DNA of 64,000 nucleotides from Alviniconcha marisindica (Eukaryota; Mollusca; Gastropoda; Provannidae), in NCBI GenBank assembly GCA_018857735.1, contig JABMCL010002162.1, forward strand, positions 1 through 64,000, read 5' to 3'. Both the position numbers and the translations under genes were made by a program. How positions within the stretch are numbered: position 1 is the first letter of the stretch; each line of letters opens with the position of its first letter. Below the pieces are notes generated by a model that was given only the letters and a program-made list of their open reading frames with translations, was not told the origin of the DNA and made no database searches. Below are positions 31,689-43,632 of the stretch, in pieces.

Positions 31689-32320
31689 ACTATGGGCATG
31701 TCCACTGTAGGCTTAAAAAAATAAAAATAATAGTGTTCTGCTTCGAGTCAAACGATTTTGGTTTTGTTTGTGCTGATATCGTTTGAATTGTCTGTTACAA
31801 ACTTGCTGTCGTCTGAGTACCAATGAAAAACTGTCAGGTCAGTTTTCGGAGACCTGTAGATAATCTATTATGGCAGTGGCTGATTGGAGGAAGGATGTGG
31901 AGTCTGACCGCATGTTGTAACCATGGTAATGGCTGCACAGTGACATGGCAGTGGTGGACTTAGTTGCCATGACCTCACCTTGCCTTGTGTGTATGTTAAA
32001 GCAACATTTAACTGTGAGCAGTGGTTCCTTATAGTTGTTATATACTGCATCCTGTAGACAGCTTTTGTCCACAGTTTGCCCTTGTTTGTACAATGTGCAG
32101 TATTGTTGTTTTTTGTTTGTTTTTATAAAATGGTATGAGATTATTCAAAGATTGGTGAAATGATGTGATTTTTGCTACCTTTTTGAAAAACAAATCTTGC
32201 CACCTTTGTTCTTTTAAACTATGATCGCCACACATTATTTTGGTGTATTTTATATTAATTATAATCAAACGTAGGCAAGGATCCATAACTTTGAGCCTGG
32301 TTTGGGGATGAGTCTCTCTG
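31689..32320. other. No gene recognised
   Basis: AT-rich sequence with only short frames. Confidence 0.6.
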
Positions 32321-32324
32321 CCTG

Positions 32325-33292
32325 GCTGTTTGCTGAGATGTTTGTTGAGGTGGTCGGTTGCTGAGCGCTTGACAAGGGCCTGTTGAGGTGGTCGGTTGCT
32401 GAGTGCCTGACAGGGGCCTGTTGAGGTGGTCGGTTGCTGAGACAGGGGCCTGTTGAGGTGGTCGGTTGCTGAGACAGGGGCCTGTTGAGGCGGTCGGTTG
32501 CTGAGCGCTTGACAAGGGCCTGTTGAGGTGGTCGGTTGCTGAGACAGGGGCCTGTTGAGGTGGTCGGTTGCTGAGACAGGGGCCTGTTGAGGTGGTCGGT
32601 TGCTGAGACAGGGGCCTGTTGAGGTGGTCGGTTGCTGAGACAGGGGCCTGTTGAGGCGGTCAGTTGCTGAGACAGGGGCCTGTTGAGGTGGTCGGTTGCT
32701 GAGACAGGGGCCTGTTGAGGTGGTCGGTTGCTGAGACAGGGGCCTGTTGAGGTGGTCGGTTGCTGAGACAGGGGCCTGTTGAGGTGGTCGGTTGCTGAGT
32801 GCCTGACGGGGGGCCTGTTGAGGCGGTCAGTTGCTGAGACAGGGGCCTGTTGAGGCGGTCAGTTGCTGAGACAGGGGCCTGTTGAGGCGGTCGGTTGCTG
32901 AGACAGGGGCCTGTTGAGGCGGTCAGTTGCTGAGACAGGGGCCTGTTGAGGCGGTCAGTTGCTGAGCACATGACAAGGGCCTGTTGAGGTGGCTGGTTGT
33001 GGAGTGCTTGACAAGGGCCTGTTGAGGTGGCTGGTTGTGGAGTGCTTGACAAGGGCCTGTTGAGGTGGCTGGTTGTGGAGTGCTTGACAAGGGCCTGTTG
33101 AGGTGGCTGGTTGTGGAGTGCTTGACAAGGGCCTGTTGAGGTGGCTGGTTGTGAAAGAGTGCTGACAAGGGCCTGTTGAGGTGGCTGGTTGTGGAGTGCT
33201 TGACAAGGGCCTGTTGAGGTGGCTGGTTGTGGAGTGCTTGACAAGGGCCTGTTGAGGTGGCTGGTTGTGGAGTGCTTGACAAGGGCCTGGTG
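32325..33292. repeat. ~1-kb minisatellite with two unit types (32 bp and ~38 bp)
   Basis: The left two thirds are 32-bp units TGTTGAGGTGGTCGGTTGCT plus GAGACAGGGGCC. The right third switches to ~38-bp units ending GTGGAGTGCTTGACAAGGGCC. The minus strand is open as Gln/Pro/Thr/Ser-rich strings. Confidence 0.95.
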
Positions 33293-36250
33293 CGGAAAAG
33301 ATGGGTGGACTTGAGCAATTCCGACAGTCTTAGATCATGGACTCCACGCAGACCGGCGGGAATGTCCACTGATGCAGATGACCACACAGGTTCAGCATCA
33401 GTACCTCGCTGGGAAGTAAATCTCTAGTGTGCTCCATGTCTTTTTCCAGTCATCTGCAAGGACCAGATGTTTCCCAGCTTTCACTTGCTCAGTTCAAGCC
33501 AGAACCGTTCACCTGATTGTGTGACGTGTGATCGGCGCTTACCTGTGTATATGTTGATGATGTCCGTGTCCAGAGCAGTCCAGCCTTGTGCTGTGCTTTG
33601 TCACGTGATTATTGAAAATGCCTCGCTTTTCCTTATTGTTGTGGTTGGCTCAGAGTGGCTCCAAAATGATTGGTGTTTTCACCTTCCATCTTCATTTGCC
33701 TGTACATCATTTTCAATGTCTACTGAAAACTGGATGTGAGAACACTTATTCACAGCAGGGCATGCATTTGAAATGCAATGCCAGCATCTTGGTTTTGTGT
33801 TCAAGGGGAGAAAAAAAATCATCTAAAACAAGTATGACTGCTCACGTTCTAAAACAAGATCCAAACACATCAATTCACACGTTGTGTGTTGTCATATTAA
33901 AGAAGTGCTCTTTTTAACCTTTTATGTGTTTACAAGGAGGATTAGTGGCTTGTTTTTGGATAGAGTTGAACACAAAGAAGAGCATCTTTTCCCCAGTGTC
34001 AGCATCACTTTAGTGTCATTGATTTCTTTTAGATCGCAGCAATCAAAAGCAATTTTTATGTTGGTGCAATTTTTGTCGGTGAAGCTACTTTTTTTTTTTT
34101 TTAAGAATATCGTACATGAATTAGGATGGGAAATATTTCTTCCTTTTTTTCTTTCTTCTTCTTCTTTTTATATTTTTAAAAAAGAAATTGCCAAACAGAC
34201 AGGCACTGCCTCTCCTGTTTGTGATGGACTGTTGTCTCATCGTTATGATACAAATAGATTTCACATCACCTCAGTAACTGGGCAGAGAGAGAGATGGAGA
34301 GAGAGAACGAAGTTGTGTTGGCTCTTTCCCCCATACCAAAACTGCTTTAAAAGTTAAATCAGTGAAACATTTTCTCCCCCCTCCTCCGCCTCTCATCACA
34401 CACACACACACCTACACAATGGCAAACACAAGACACGCGCACTTTTATGTCCCATCTTTTCGCTGTAATGTTTTTTGCACAGAATTGACAAATTCAGGCC
34501 TTTTAAAAGCTGTTCGCTTTTATTCCAAATGTCACCAAATGGCGCATTTGAAAAAAGAAATCCTAGGAAAGTATAGAGTCAGACATCAACCCCATCCTCT
34601 TGCAGCCACCCAATTGCATCTTCCCATCATCCTCACATTTTTAACTTGCACAAGAAAAACCAGTGTCTATGTAATGATAAGTGTTAGGCTGGCCTTTTGT
34701 CCAGGAGTGCAAACATTTTTAACATTGCAGTTTTCTCTGTAGTTGTGAAATGCCATCGGTGTCAAACTTTGCATGGTGGTCGTGTTTTCTGAGCTTTACC
34801 TATTCATATATATGTCATTCTCAGTGACCGTGACTTTTTAAAGATCAGAGTGGCATTAAACAGTTCAGACGAAGTTCTGTCGTTCAGTAATTTCGTATTC
34901 TGTCCAGTTCAGAGCTTGTGCATAAACTCAATCAGACATATAACGCTGTGTTTGACTTTGGTGATTATTTTAAGAGAGAGAGAATGGACTCATTCCCTGA
35001 ATTAACAGGGAGATAATGAACACTTTTTAAGACTGTCCAAAAATTTCTGTTAGCTCTTTCTCAAATAAAATCGTTCAGACTCCATTGAGCTTTGCACTTT
35101 TGTGCCAGTTGCCCATTATCTTGGCTGATTTTCATGGTCACAGTGAAAGGGAAAATAAAGGTTCTTTTTCTTTACAGGTACTTGTGTGATGGGGTTGTTA
35201 CAGTTATGGACATATAATGACAAGCATGTACTTAGAAACCTTTTTTTAGGGAAATAACTGACATACTTTCTTGCTTATCTGAAACCGTATTTTTTGTGTT
35301 TTCTTGGACTTTGTTTGAGTGAGCACAGTGCAAGTGTGAGACAACACTGCTTTCAAATTATACCAGTTTTGGTGGCATTTAAAATGTTTTGATCAAAAAA
35401 ATCTTTTGTTTTGAATATGAGTTATGCGAGCATGCTCTTTTTTACTCCATTCCAAATGATGGCAGCTCAAAAACATTTCTGACTGAGTTGATGCATCAGG
35501 TTTACATGCGGTACACAAATGTAAGTTGATGAAGAGGCGTCAGGTGTCACAGGTACAATCCTTCAGGACAAACTCTCAAACTGTCTTGCACAATGAGGGG
35601 AAACTACATAAACAGTACAAATAACTGAAATGCTTTTTCTGTTTGCTGTATTTTTCTTCTGTAACTCATAATGCTAACACAGTAACAAGGTGTTTTGTTG
35701 AAAATGTGTATCAAAATCCAAAATGTAAACAACAAACAAAACCCCTCTTATACTAAGCTACTGAAACATCTGCTCTACTATTTTTTTTTAAATTAATAAA
35801 AAAATCCAAAGGAAGGCAGGTGTCATTTTCAGGGGGTAGGCAGATCTGACGACTGAGGAAACGGTCGTACCGTATGGCCCAACTTTCTGGCTCCACCTGA
35901 CCGCTACATGCTACTGTGTAACTACATGTGGGATTTCAACGTCAGTGTCAGTGTTTGACACCATCCTTTCAAAACGAGGTGGCTGTGCCGCCCTGGACAG
36001 GCAACAGTCAAGGAAAATGACCCGGCAGACAGACCGGCGGGCAAAGCAACCGTCACAAGTGGCTTGCGTCGCGGAAGCTTGGAGCTTGAGACACGGCCTG
36101 CGGGCCTCAAGCCAGGGACACCACACCATCGATCGCCCGCAGGAGGCTGACGTGGAAAGAGGAAGCGCTTAATGGTCATCCTTTAAATGTGAAAAAAGTG
36201 CCCTCATCAGTCAGACAAACACTGGAACTGTGCCAAATGCTTTTCTGAAC
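33293..36250. other. No gene recognised; one interspersed repeat copy
   Basis: Mostly AT-rich with short frames. At 34745-34975 lies a copy of the unclassified family seen at 3365 and 38700 (GTCAAACTTTGCATGGTGGT ... GAGCTTTACC ... TTGACTTTGGTGATTATTTT). A slightly GC-richer patch at 35940-36170 has frames on both strands but no recognisable domain. Confidence 0.55.
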
Positions 36251-36261
36251 ACAGATACCAT

Positions 36262-36545
36262 CCTGAACTCGGCTGGGGTTTGTTTTGTTCTCATTGCACC
36301 AAGTGACTGGGAGGGTTTGTTTTGTTTTGTTCTCATTGCTCCAAGGGCCTGTCGGCTACATGCTGTGTATATGTAGTGACTGGGAGGGTTTGTTTTGTTC
36401 TCATTGCTCCAAGGGCCTGTCGGCTACATGCTGTGTATATGTAGTGACTGGCAGGGTTTGTTTTGTTCTCATTGCTCCAAGGGCCTGTCACCTACATGCT
36501 ATGTATATGTAGTGACTGGCAGGGTTTGTTTTGTTCTCATTGCCT
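36262..36545. repeat. ~66-bp minisatellite
   Basis: Four units contain GTGACTGGGAGGGTTTGTTT, CTCATTGCTCCAAGGGCCTG and GCTACATGCTGTGTATATGT. Confidence 0.93.
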
Positions 36546-36934
36546 CTGAAAGTTTTATCTACTAGATGGTATTTAATGACTTGTGAAATTTGTTTTTGTG
36601 TGTGTGTTAAACTTGTTAATTGCTGTACTTAAAAAAAGAATGTTATGATGTATGTTTCAAGTTACTTTTTATTTTTTAAAGAACAGAAGGCCCACCGATA
36701 CAGATATGGTATAAAATTACTTGTGCAGTGTTTGCAAATGTATGATATAAACTTACTCAGGCGTTGTTTGCCAATGTATGTATTATTGAATCTACTTGAT
36801 GTGTATCTGGTTGCCTGCGTTTTTGTTGCTGTGATGTTTTTTATCACTCCGCAAGGTGGGTGTTGTTTTGTTGTTTTATGAGGCTATCCTAGAAATCAAA
36901 TGCAGCAAGGATGAATTGCCAGCAAATGCAATGC

Positions 36935-37102
36935 CTGTGCTAACATGCGGGAATCAGAGAAGGAATGGCAGCACATTGCCAATGAGTGCGGTGCATATGC
37001 TAACATGCGGGAGTCGGAGAAGGAATGGCAGCACATTGCCAACAAGTGCGGTACATGTGCTAACATGCGGGAATCAGAGAAGGAATGGCAGCACATTGCC
37101 CT
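36935..37102. repeat. 63-bp repeat, three copies, frame-preserving
   Basis: Units contain GCTAACATGCGGGAATCAGA, GAAGGAATGGCAGCACATTG and CCAATGAGTGCGG. The 63-bp period is 21 codons. The forward frame reads MRESEKEWQHIANECG three times and continues open to 37391. No family is recognised and no splice context is evident. Confidence 0.88.
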
Positions 37103-37109
37103 TGTTGTA

Positions 37110-37760
37110 GTAGTTGGATGCTGCAAGGAATTGGTGTCTGTTGGGACAAATTTGTCATCCACAGGATGTAGGTGTGAACTCAGCCACCTTGAAGTGCTCA
37201 TTTATATTGCCGTGAGAGTGATGATGACATCACAAAATGCAGACATGCCTAGCTGCTACTCACATGGTACAAGCTACACCCCACCGGATCATGTTCTCTC
37301 AGTGTTCTCTTTTCCCTTGAGTAACGGGCCTTTGTTTGCTTTTATTTTGATACTGAAACTTATGTTTGATTCAGGCGTGATTATCGTGTGATGACACTGC
37401 TCGTTCATAGGCGAGAAGATGTTTATTTTGTTAGGTTTTCATTGGAAACCTAATAACTTTGGGTTTATTGACGTGACATTTCTTCCTGCCTGGGGAATGT
37501 TCAGTGCTGTCGCTTTGCTGCATGCTGTTAAGGCGAGACCTTTGGAGTACAGTATAACGACAGCCTTTACCCTGCTTTACACGTTTCGGTGGTGACCTAG
37601 TGCTCAAGGTCACAGGAAGTGTGGAAAAAATGGTATATTTGTTTTTAATGTGAGTTACGTGAACATTTTCTCAGACTTGCTTTCATTTTGTCTTGTTTGA
37701 TAGAAAGATTTAAACACTGCAGATCAAATGGGCAAAGCAAGTGGCAAGTTTTAACTGAGC
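37110..37760. other. No gene recognised
   Basis: Short frames only. Confidence 0.6.
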
Positions 37761-37764
37761 TTTA

Positions 37765-38055
37765 GTTCAGGAAAGTTTGGGCAGAGCTGCTGTGTGTCTG
37801 CTAGCTTTAGTCAGGTAAAGATTGTCTGCTAGCTTTAGTCAGGGAAAGTTTGGGCAGAGCTGCTGTGTGTCTGCTAGCTTTAGTCCGGTAAAGATTGTCT
37901 GCTAGCTTTAGTCAGGGAAAGTTTGGGCAGAGCTGCTGTGTGTCTGCTAGCTTTAGTCAGGTAAAGATTGTCTGCTAGCTTTAGTCAGGGAAAGTTTGGG
38001 CAGAGCTGCTGTGTGTCTGCTAGCTTTAGTCAGGTAAAGGTTGGGTAGAGCTGCC
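37765..38055. repeat. ~74-bp minisatellite
   Basis: About four units built from GGGCAGAGCTGCTGTGTGTC, TGCTAGCTTTAGTCAGGTAA and AGATTG. Each unit contains an internal near-duplicate of CTGCTAGCTTTAGTCAGG. Confidence 0.93.
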
Positions 38056-38059
38056 TTGT

Positions 38060-39100
38060 GGCTGCTAGCTTAGCCCAGGAAAAGCTGGAGTTGTAGTTGA
38101 CTGCGCATTAAAAATGCATTATCTATCTTGGGTAGCTCTGCTCTGTGGCTGCTAACTTATTGCAGTGACAGCACCCTCAGTTGTTTTGTCAGGAACAAGA
38201 AGGTAAATGACAATCCATTTTGTTCCTGGGTTTTTTCAGTTTCCCGATTTTGTTCCTTTCATGGCATGCTACTTTTCATGTCTGTGTTCTTTTTTCTTAC
38301 CTCAATCCCAAATTTATTTGTTTGCCATATCGTACATAGTTAAAAATTTTTATTAATTAAGTCCTGCATTGTACAGTCTGGTTGCAAAGAAATGCATATT
38401 GACTCCCCTGAAAAACTGTGAGTTGCTGTAGTGATTGGTGTTGGACTGTTTGTCCAGCTAGCCTGCCGCCTGCGAGAGACCTTTAACATTGTGATTATCT
38501 GTGAAGTTACGAGTGTGGTTGATGACCATGATGATGATGAAGTGATGCTTAATGTCCTCAGATGTCGGCTGACATATTAGGGACAAGCTGTGACCGATGC
38601 CGAAGCACGGTTCACTAAATCTTTACGTCCACGGAAGCCAGAAGGCTCGTTAGGACGGACAGCCCAGGACGGCCACCTCGACTCTCACACAGCTCCTGAA
38701 CTACATGATGTCAAACATTGCATGGTAGTTGTATTTACACCATCTTCATGCCTGCATTATCTACTTAATAAAAGAAAAAAATATCTGAAGGTCACAGCAG
38801 CATCAAACAGTTTGGACCGAAAATTTGTACGTTCAAGTCCAGTTTAGTTGACACTTTGTGGAATTAATTATGTTGACTAGGTCGTGAGCATACCACTATT
38901 TTTAACTTTTGCATGTACTCTTTGACCTTGGTGATAATTTGCATGTGTCGTTATTTGTTAAAAACTTTAAGGTTCGCTTGTTTTCGGACAGTGTTTAACA
39001 TGGTTGACTGGGCAACACTCTGATATAATTGTACTGGTTGACTGGGCGTAAAACATCAAGTTACTTACTTGACCTTGCATCAAAAACCAGTTTCCTTCCT
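38060..39100. other. No gene; interspersed repeat copies
   Basis: 38700-38950 is a further copy of the unclassified family (GTCAAACATTGCATGGTAGT ... CTTTGACCTTGGTGATAATT). 39003-39065 is a LINE-tail piece (CTGGTTGACTGGGCGTAAAA then CATCAAGTTACTTAC). The rest is unassigned. Confidence 0.55.
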
Positions 39101-39107
39101 TTGGATT

Positions 39108-39308
39108 ATAACCTTGCTGGGGGTCTGCTAGTTTATTGATCAGGTTTGGTAACCTTGACCTTGCTCGGGGTCTGCTGGTTTATAGATCAGGTTTGGTAAC
39201 CTTGACCTTGCTCGGGGTCTGCTGGTTTATAGATCAGGTTTGGTAACCTTGACCTTGCTTGGGGTCTGCTGGTTTATAGATCAGGTTTGGTAACCTTGAC
39301 CTTGCTTT
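39108..39308. repeat. ~47-bp minisatellite
   Basis: Four units of GACCTTGCTCGGGGTCTGCT, GGTTTATAGATCAGGTTTGG and TAACCTT. Confidence 0.95.
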
Positions 39309-39504
39309 TAGGTCACAGATGTATCGAAGAGATAAACTATGAAGTTTTTTCAGGTCTTGTTGGGTTTACTTTAAATGTTACATACACTGAAAAGATATGC
39401 ATAATATGACTGGTGTGTACTTATGGAACATTATCCACTTTTTGCCCCAGTTTTCTAACTGACTGTGCTTTGTCTGAGTGTTTGCTTTTTAAAAAGTGTA
39501 GCGC

Positions 39505-39790
39505 CTTCCGTTTAACCCTTTCACTCCCCTGAGTCTGGTGCATAAGTAGTTCCTTCAGTTTAACCCTTTCACTCCCCTGAGGCTGTTGCATAAGTAGTTC
39601 CTTCAGTTTAACCCTTTCACTCCCATGAGGTTGGTGCATAAGTAGTTCCTTCCATTTAACCCTTTCACTCCCCTGAGGCTGTTGCATAAGTAGTTCCTTC
39701 AGTTTAACCCTTTCACTCCCCTGAGGCTGTTGCATAAGTAGTTCCTTCAGTTTAACCCTTTCACTCCCCTGAGGCTGTTGCCTAACATCA
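39505..39790. repeat. 48-bp array of a piggyBac-like terminus
   Basis: Six units at exact 48-bp spacing, each beginning TTTAACCCTTTCACTCCCCT and continuing GAGGCTGTTGCATAAGTAG. TTAACCCTTT looks like a TTAA target plus piggyBac-type end. The last unit runs into sequence (CTAACATCATTGACAGAG) that matches the element at 40211, so the array grew from the end of a truncated copy. The minus strand is open in 16-residue steps. Confidence 0.9.
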
Positions 39791-39931
39791 TTGACAGAGA
39801 TGCTTGTCGTGTGACACCCGGCTTAATATGCTTCATGTGACAGGCATGTATGTATTTTTTATAAGGAACATTATCAACATGTTTTCTCTGAGTTTTTTCC
39901 ACTGAATTGTGTGTTTTGAATGTTTGCTCTT

Positions 39932-39953
39932 TAATAATAATAATAATAATAAT
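39932..39953. repeat. (AAT)n microsatellite
   Basis: Seven TAA/AAT trinucleotide units. Confidence 0.95.
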
Positions 39954-40210
39954 GTACATTTATCATGCGCTCATCAACGCCCTGAGCACTCACATGATAC
40001 ATATTAACCTAAATATGATATTCTATACACATGTAGAGCATAGTCCTACCAAAACAATTTACATAAAGTATTATTTAAAAAAACAAATGCATCACACACA
40101 CACACACACACACACTGACTGTAGCAGAAACTGGGTACTGATATTAGTTAGGATGGAAATACTGTGAGAAGAGGAAGGTTCCTTTAAAAAGCATAGTTCC
40201 TTCTATTTAA

Positions 40211-40430
40211 CTCTTTCCCTCTCTTGAGGCTGTAGGGTGACATCATTGGCAGAGCTTTTGCCATTGACCTGTGTGACCTTGTATCACATCCTGCTTGAGT
40301 TCCGCTATTTGTGTATGGGACTATCCCGATGTGGAACAGATGTTTCGAACATAACATTTCTGGTTCTCTAAGAGTCTTTCTAGGGAGGAAGTGGAGCCAG
40401 CAGTTCCAGTATTCCAGCGGGAAAAAAGGG
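40211..40430. mobile_element. 220-bp TTAA-flanked miniature element (piggyBac-like MITE)
   Basis: Flanked by TTAA at 40207-40210 and 40431-40434. Left end CTCTTTCCCTCTC; right end, reverse complemented, CCCTTTTTTCCCGCT. The left 45 bp are related to the array unit at 39751-39800. No coding capacity. Confidence 0.65.
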
Positions 40431-40489
40431 TTAAGAGCCATTCTGTGTTCTCTCAGTGGATAGTAAGTGTGTCACAGTTTGCATGCGTG

Positions 40490-40490
40490 T

Positions 40491-40557
<67 letters not shown>

Positions 40558-40563
40558 CAGTCT

Positions 40564-40626
<63 letters not shown>

Positions 40627-40628
40627 CT

Positions 40629-40666
<38 letters not shown>

Positions 40667-40710
40667 TCATGCAAGCACATACACACACACACACACACAC
40701 AGACCCCCAC
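40490..40710. repeat. (CA)n microsatellite, interrupted
   Basis: CA runs separated twice by a GAGTCTTTT or GCAGTCTTTT spacer, followed by ACATACAC and a CAGACCCCC stretch. Confidence 0.96.
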
Positions 40711-40739
40711 CCCCCCCCAACACACACACAAGTTTTGCA

Positions 40740-41210
40740 GAATTTACGTGAAGCAAGATTCTTGAGAAAGGCAGTAAGAACCATGTCCATGTAAATATCC
40801 TGATTTCGTAAGAAAATGTTTCCATTGCTGGTATAAAAAATGGACAACACAGTGAAAACAAACCATTCTACTAACTTTGACCTGACGCAGAGTGAAAAAT
40901 GCTCTGATAAATGCAAAACCCATTTTGTTGTATTGCTGTTCTTTGTTTTATGCAACTGAAACTGAATAGAACATATGTGATAATCAAGATTATTAATGAC
41001 AGGAGAAAGCGATATTTTATGTCCTCTGGTCCATATTGTACATGACTTACAAGTGTGTAAATTGTGTACTTTATTGTGTACTGTGTATACTTCATTGTGT
41101 ACTGTGTGTACTGCATTGTGTACTGTGTTTACTGCATTGTGTACAGTTGAGTGTGCCAAGCAGGGTTGCCTCCGGACCATGTCCATGAATTGAAATTTAT
41201 TGAAGATAGA
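40740..41210. other. No gene; short GTGTACTG repeats
   Basis: A short degenerate array of TGTGTACTGTGTGTACTGCA type lies at 41045-41145. Nothing else is recognised. Confidence 0.6.
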
Positions 41211-41214
41211 GTCG

Positions 41215-41638
41215 CCGTGTCACTGTCTGCCAGTCTCCATGTCACTGTCAGCTAGTCCCCATGTCACTGTCTGACAGTCCCCATGCCACTGTCTGCCAGT
41301 CCCCATGTCACTGTCTGACAGTCCCCATGTCACTGTCTGACAGTCCCCATGTCACTGTCTGCCAGTCTCCATGTTACTGTGCCAGTCCCGATGTCACTGT
41401 CCGACAGTCCCCATGTCACTGTCTGTCAGTCCCCCTGCCACTGTCTGCCAGTCTCCATGTCACTGTCTGACAGTCCCCATGTCACTGTCTGACAGACCTC
41501 ATGTCACTGTCTGACAGACCCGATGTCACTGTCTGCCAGTCTCCGTGTCACTGTCTGACAGTCCCCATGTCACTGTCTGCCAGTCTCCGTGTCACTGTCT
41601 GACAGTCCCCACATCACTGTATGCCAGTCCTGTCAGCA
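41215..41638. repeat. 22-bp minisatellite
   Basis: About 19 units of CCATGTCACTGTCTGACAGT followed by CC, with TGCCAGTCTC variants. Confidence 0.95.
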
Positions 41639-41639
41639 A

Positions 41640-43338
41640 GGTGCGTCACTTGCCTTGGCCCTGATGTAACCCTATGAGGTGGACTGGGCTCGGAGCACCT
41701 ACCAACTAACAAACTCATCACTTGCCGACGTAAGTTGTTGCTTTCAGTCCCGCTGAAAAGGAAAGCGTGTTGCTTTCTAGGTATTGACTGTGAACAGTTC
41801 ATTTTCATGAGCAAGCACACTTCATCAGTCCGGGTTACCTTTTGTTTTGGAGGTGCGTGCACCTTTTCCATTGGGACTTTGGCGAGTGAAATGTGAATAG
41901 CTGTGTGTTTTATATTGTGCAACATATCAGCACCTGTGTACCACACATATCTGAGTTCTTGTGGTCCAGTTTGCACATGCTCGGCACGTGCGAGTGTCCC
42001 GGAGCACTGTGTGCCGTTTTTTGTTGTTGTTGGTCTTGTTTTTCTGCAGGCGTAAGATTGCTCACTTTGTGTCGTGAAGTTTATTGCAATGAAATTTCAT
42101 CTGGTTGAGTTTGGGGACTGGGGTGGGGGTATAACATATTATATTGCAGTTACCTTATTGTCTACATGCCTCTGAGGTGTTTCGTCCGTCGTGAACTTCT
42201 TGCAACCATGCCTGGTGTGATGATGCATCATTAGGAATCAAGGCGTCATGCAGGAAGCTCGAATTGTTATTCTCTTGGTCATTGAGATTTCAAACTCTCA
42301 GATTATAATGACCGTGTAGTGAACGTCTTAAAACATGATTGGTGTAACAGTTGCATCAGGAGTCAAAGCATCGTGCAGGAAGTTTGAATTGTTATTCTGT
42401 ATGTCTGTGAGAGTTCAAACTTCTCAAATATAATTGCCACACTTCTGAAACTGATTCAAAATACTCTTTCCGACCAAGTTTGGTATGGTGGTGCCTTACC
42501 AGGAACCAGCGTACTGTTCTGCAAACCGTCTGTGTTGCTGTTTCCAGCAAAAGTCTTACACATAAGAAGGGGAATGTTTTGGGTTGGGTTGCTGTTTTCA
42601 AGATCATGGTCACAGGGTTTGAATTCTCAGAAACGTTCCAGTATGATGAACATCCCTGTTGTGGGCTTGCTATGCAGGTGTACTGTTCTAGAGTGACGTA
42701 CGAAGAGTGCATGGTTTCATATCATGATGTCATAGGGTTCAAATCCTTGGATAAGTGTTTGTCCATTACATATCTTTTGGCCCACTAAGCATTTTGTGAC
42801 CAAACATGGTGTGGCTGTGCATCGTGAATAGACGGGCGTAGGTTTTTTGATATTTGGGCTGATGTCTTTAATGCATTGGTCACGGTGAGGGTTGAATCTT
42901 TGAGAACATTGGATTGTAGGTTATGAGCTGCCAACAAACTTGGTAAGCTGGTGGAACACGTGCACTGTTGCAGAGTTCCAGTTGCTATACGAAGGCCATC
43001 TCAATGAGGGTTTGAATGCTGGGATGAATGAATGCGTGTCATGTCTCATGTACCGTTTAAGCTTTGGCAAGCAAACTAGACGTCCTATTACTGTGTTTAT
43101 GTGTTGGGCTTGCTTTTTGCAGAAAAGGTCAAGGTCACGAGGAAGGTTAAATCCTTTAAGCATTTGTGGGTCTGTCATCAGTTTTGAAATTTTACACTTT
43201 GCAGTTTGGATCCTGGTGTATTATAATGTATTACCAGGAAGAAAAGAGTGGAGAAAATGGGGCTGTGGTGACAGTGTAGACGTAGACGCACTGTGAGGGT
43301 AGCTCGCTGCCCAAGGTGATCTGTCTTCTTGAAGACAG
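41640..43338. other. No gene recognised
   Basis: 41645-41710 has a diverged LINE-tail-like piece (CCTGATGTAACCCTATGAGG then TGGACTGGGCTCGGAG). 42180-42430 contains loosely related duplicated blocks (GCATCAGGAGTCAAAGCATC-type). No coding signal. Confidence 0.55.
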
Positions 43339-43344
43339 CCTGGT

Positions 43345-43632
43345 TGGATGAGATGGGTCAGCGCTACCAGATGCCTGGCTGAATGCGGCACATTGAGGAG
43401 TGTGTGAGATGGGTCAGCGCTACCAGATGCCTGGCTGAATGCGGCACATTGAGGAGTGTGTGAGATGGGTCAGCGCTACCAGATGCCTGGCTGAATGCGG
43501 CACATTGAGGAGTGTGTGAGTTGGGTCAGCGCTACCAGATGCCTGGCTGAATGCGGCACATTGAGGAGTGTGTGAGTTGGGTCAGCGCTACCAGATGCCT
43601 GGCTGAATGCGGCACATTGAGGAGTGTCAGAG
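43345..43632. repeat. 56-bp minisatellite
   Basis: Five near-identical units contain GATGGGTCAGCGCTACCAGA, TGCCTGGCTGAATGCGGCAC and ATTGAGGAGTGTGTGA. Confidence 0.95.
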
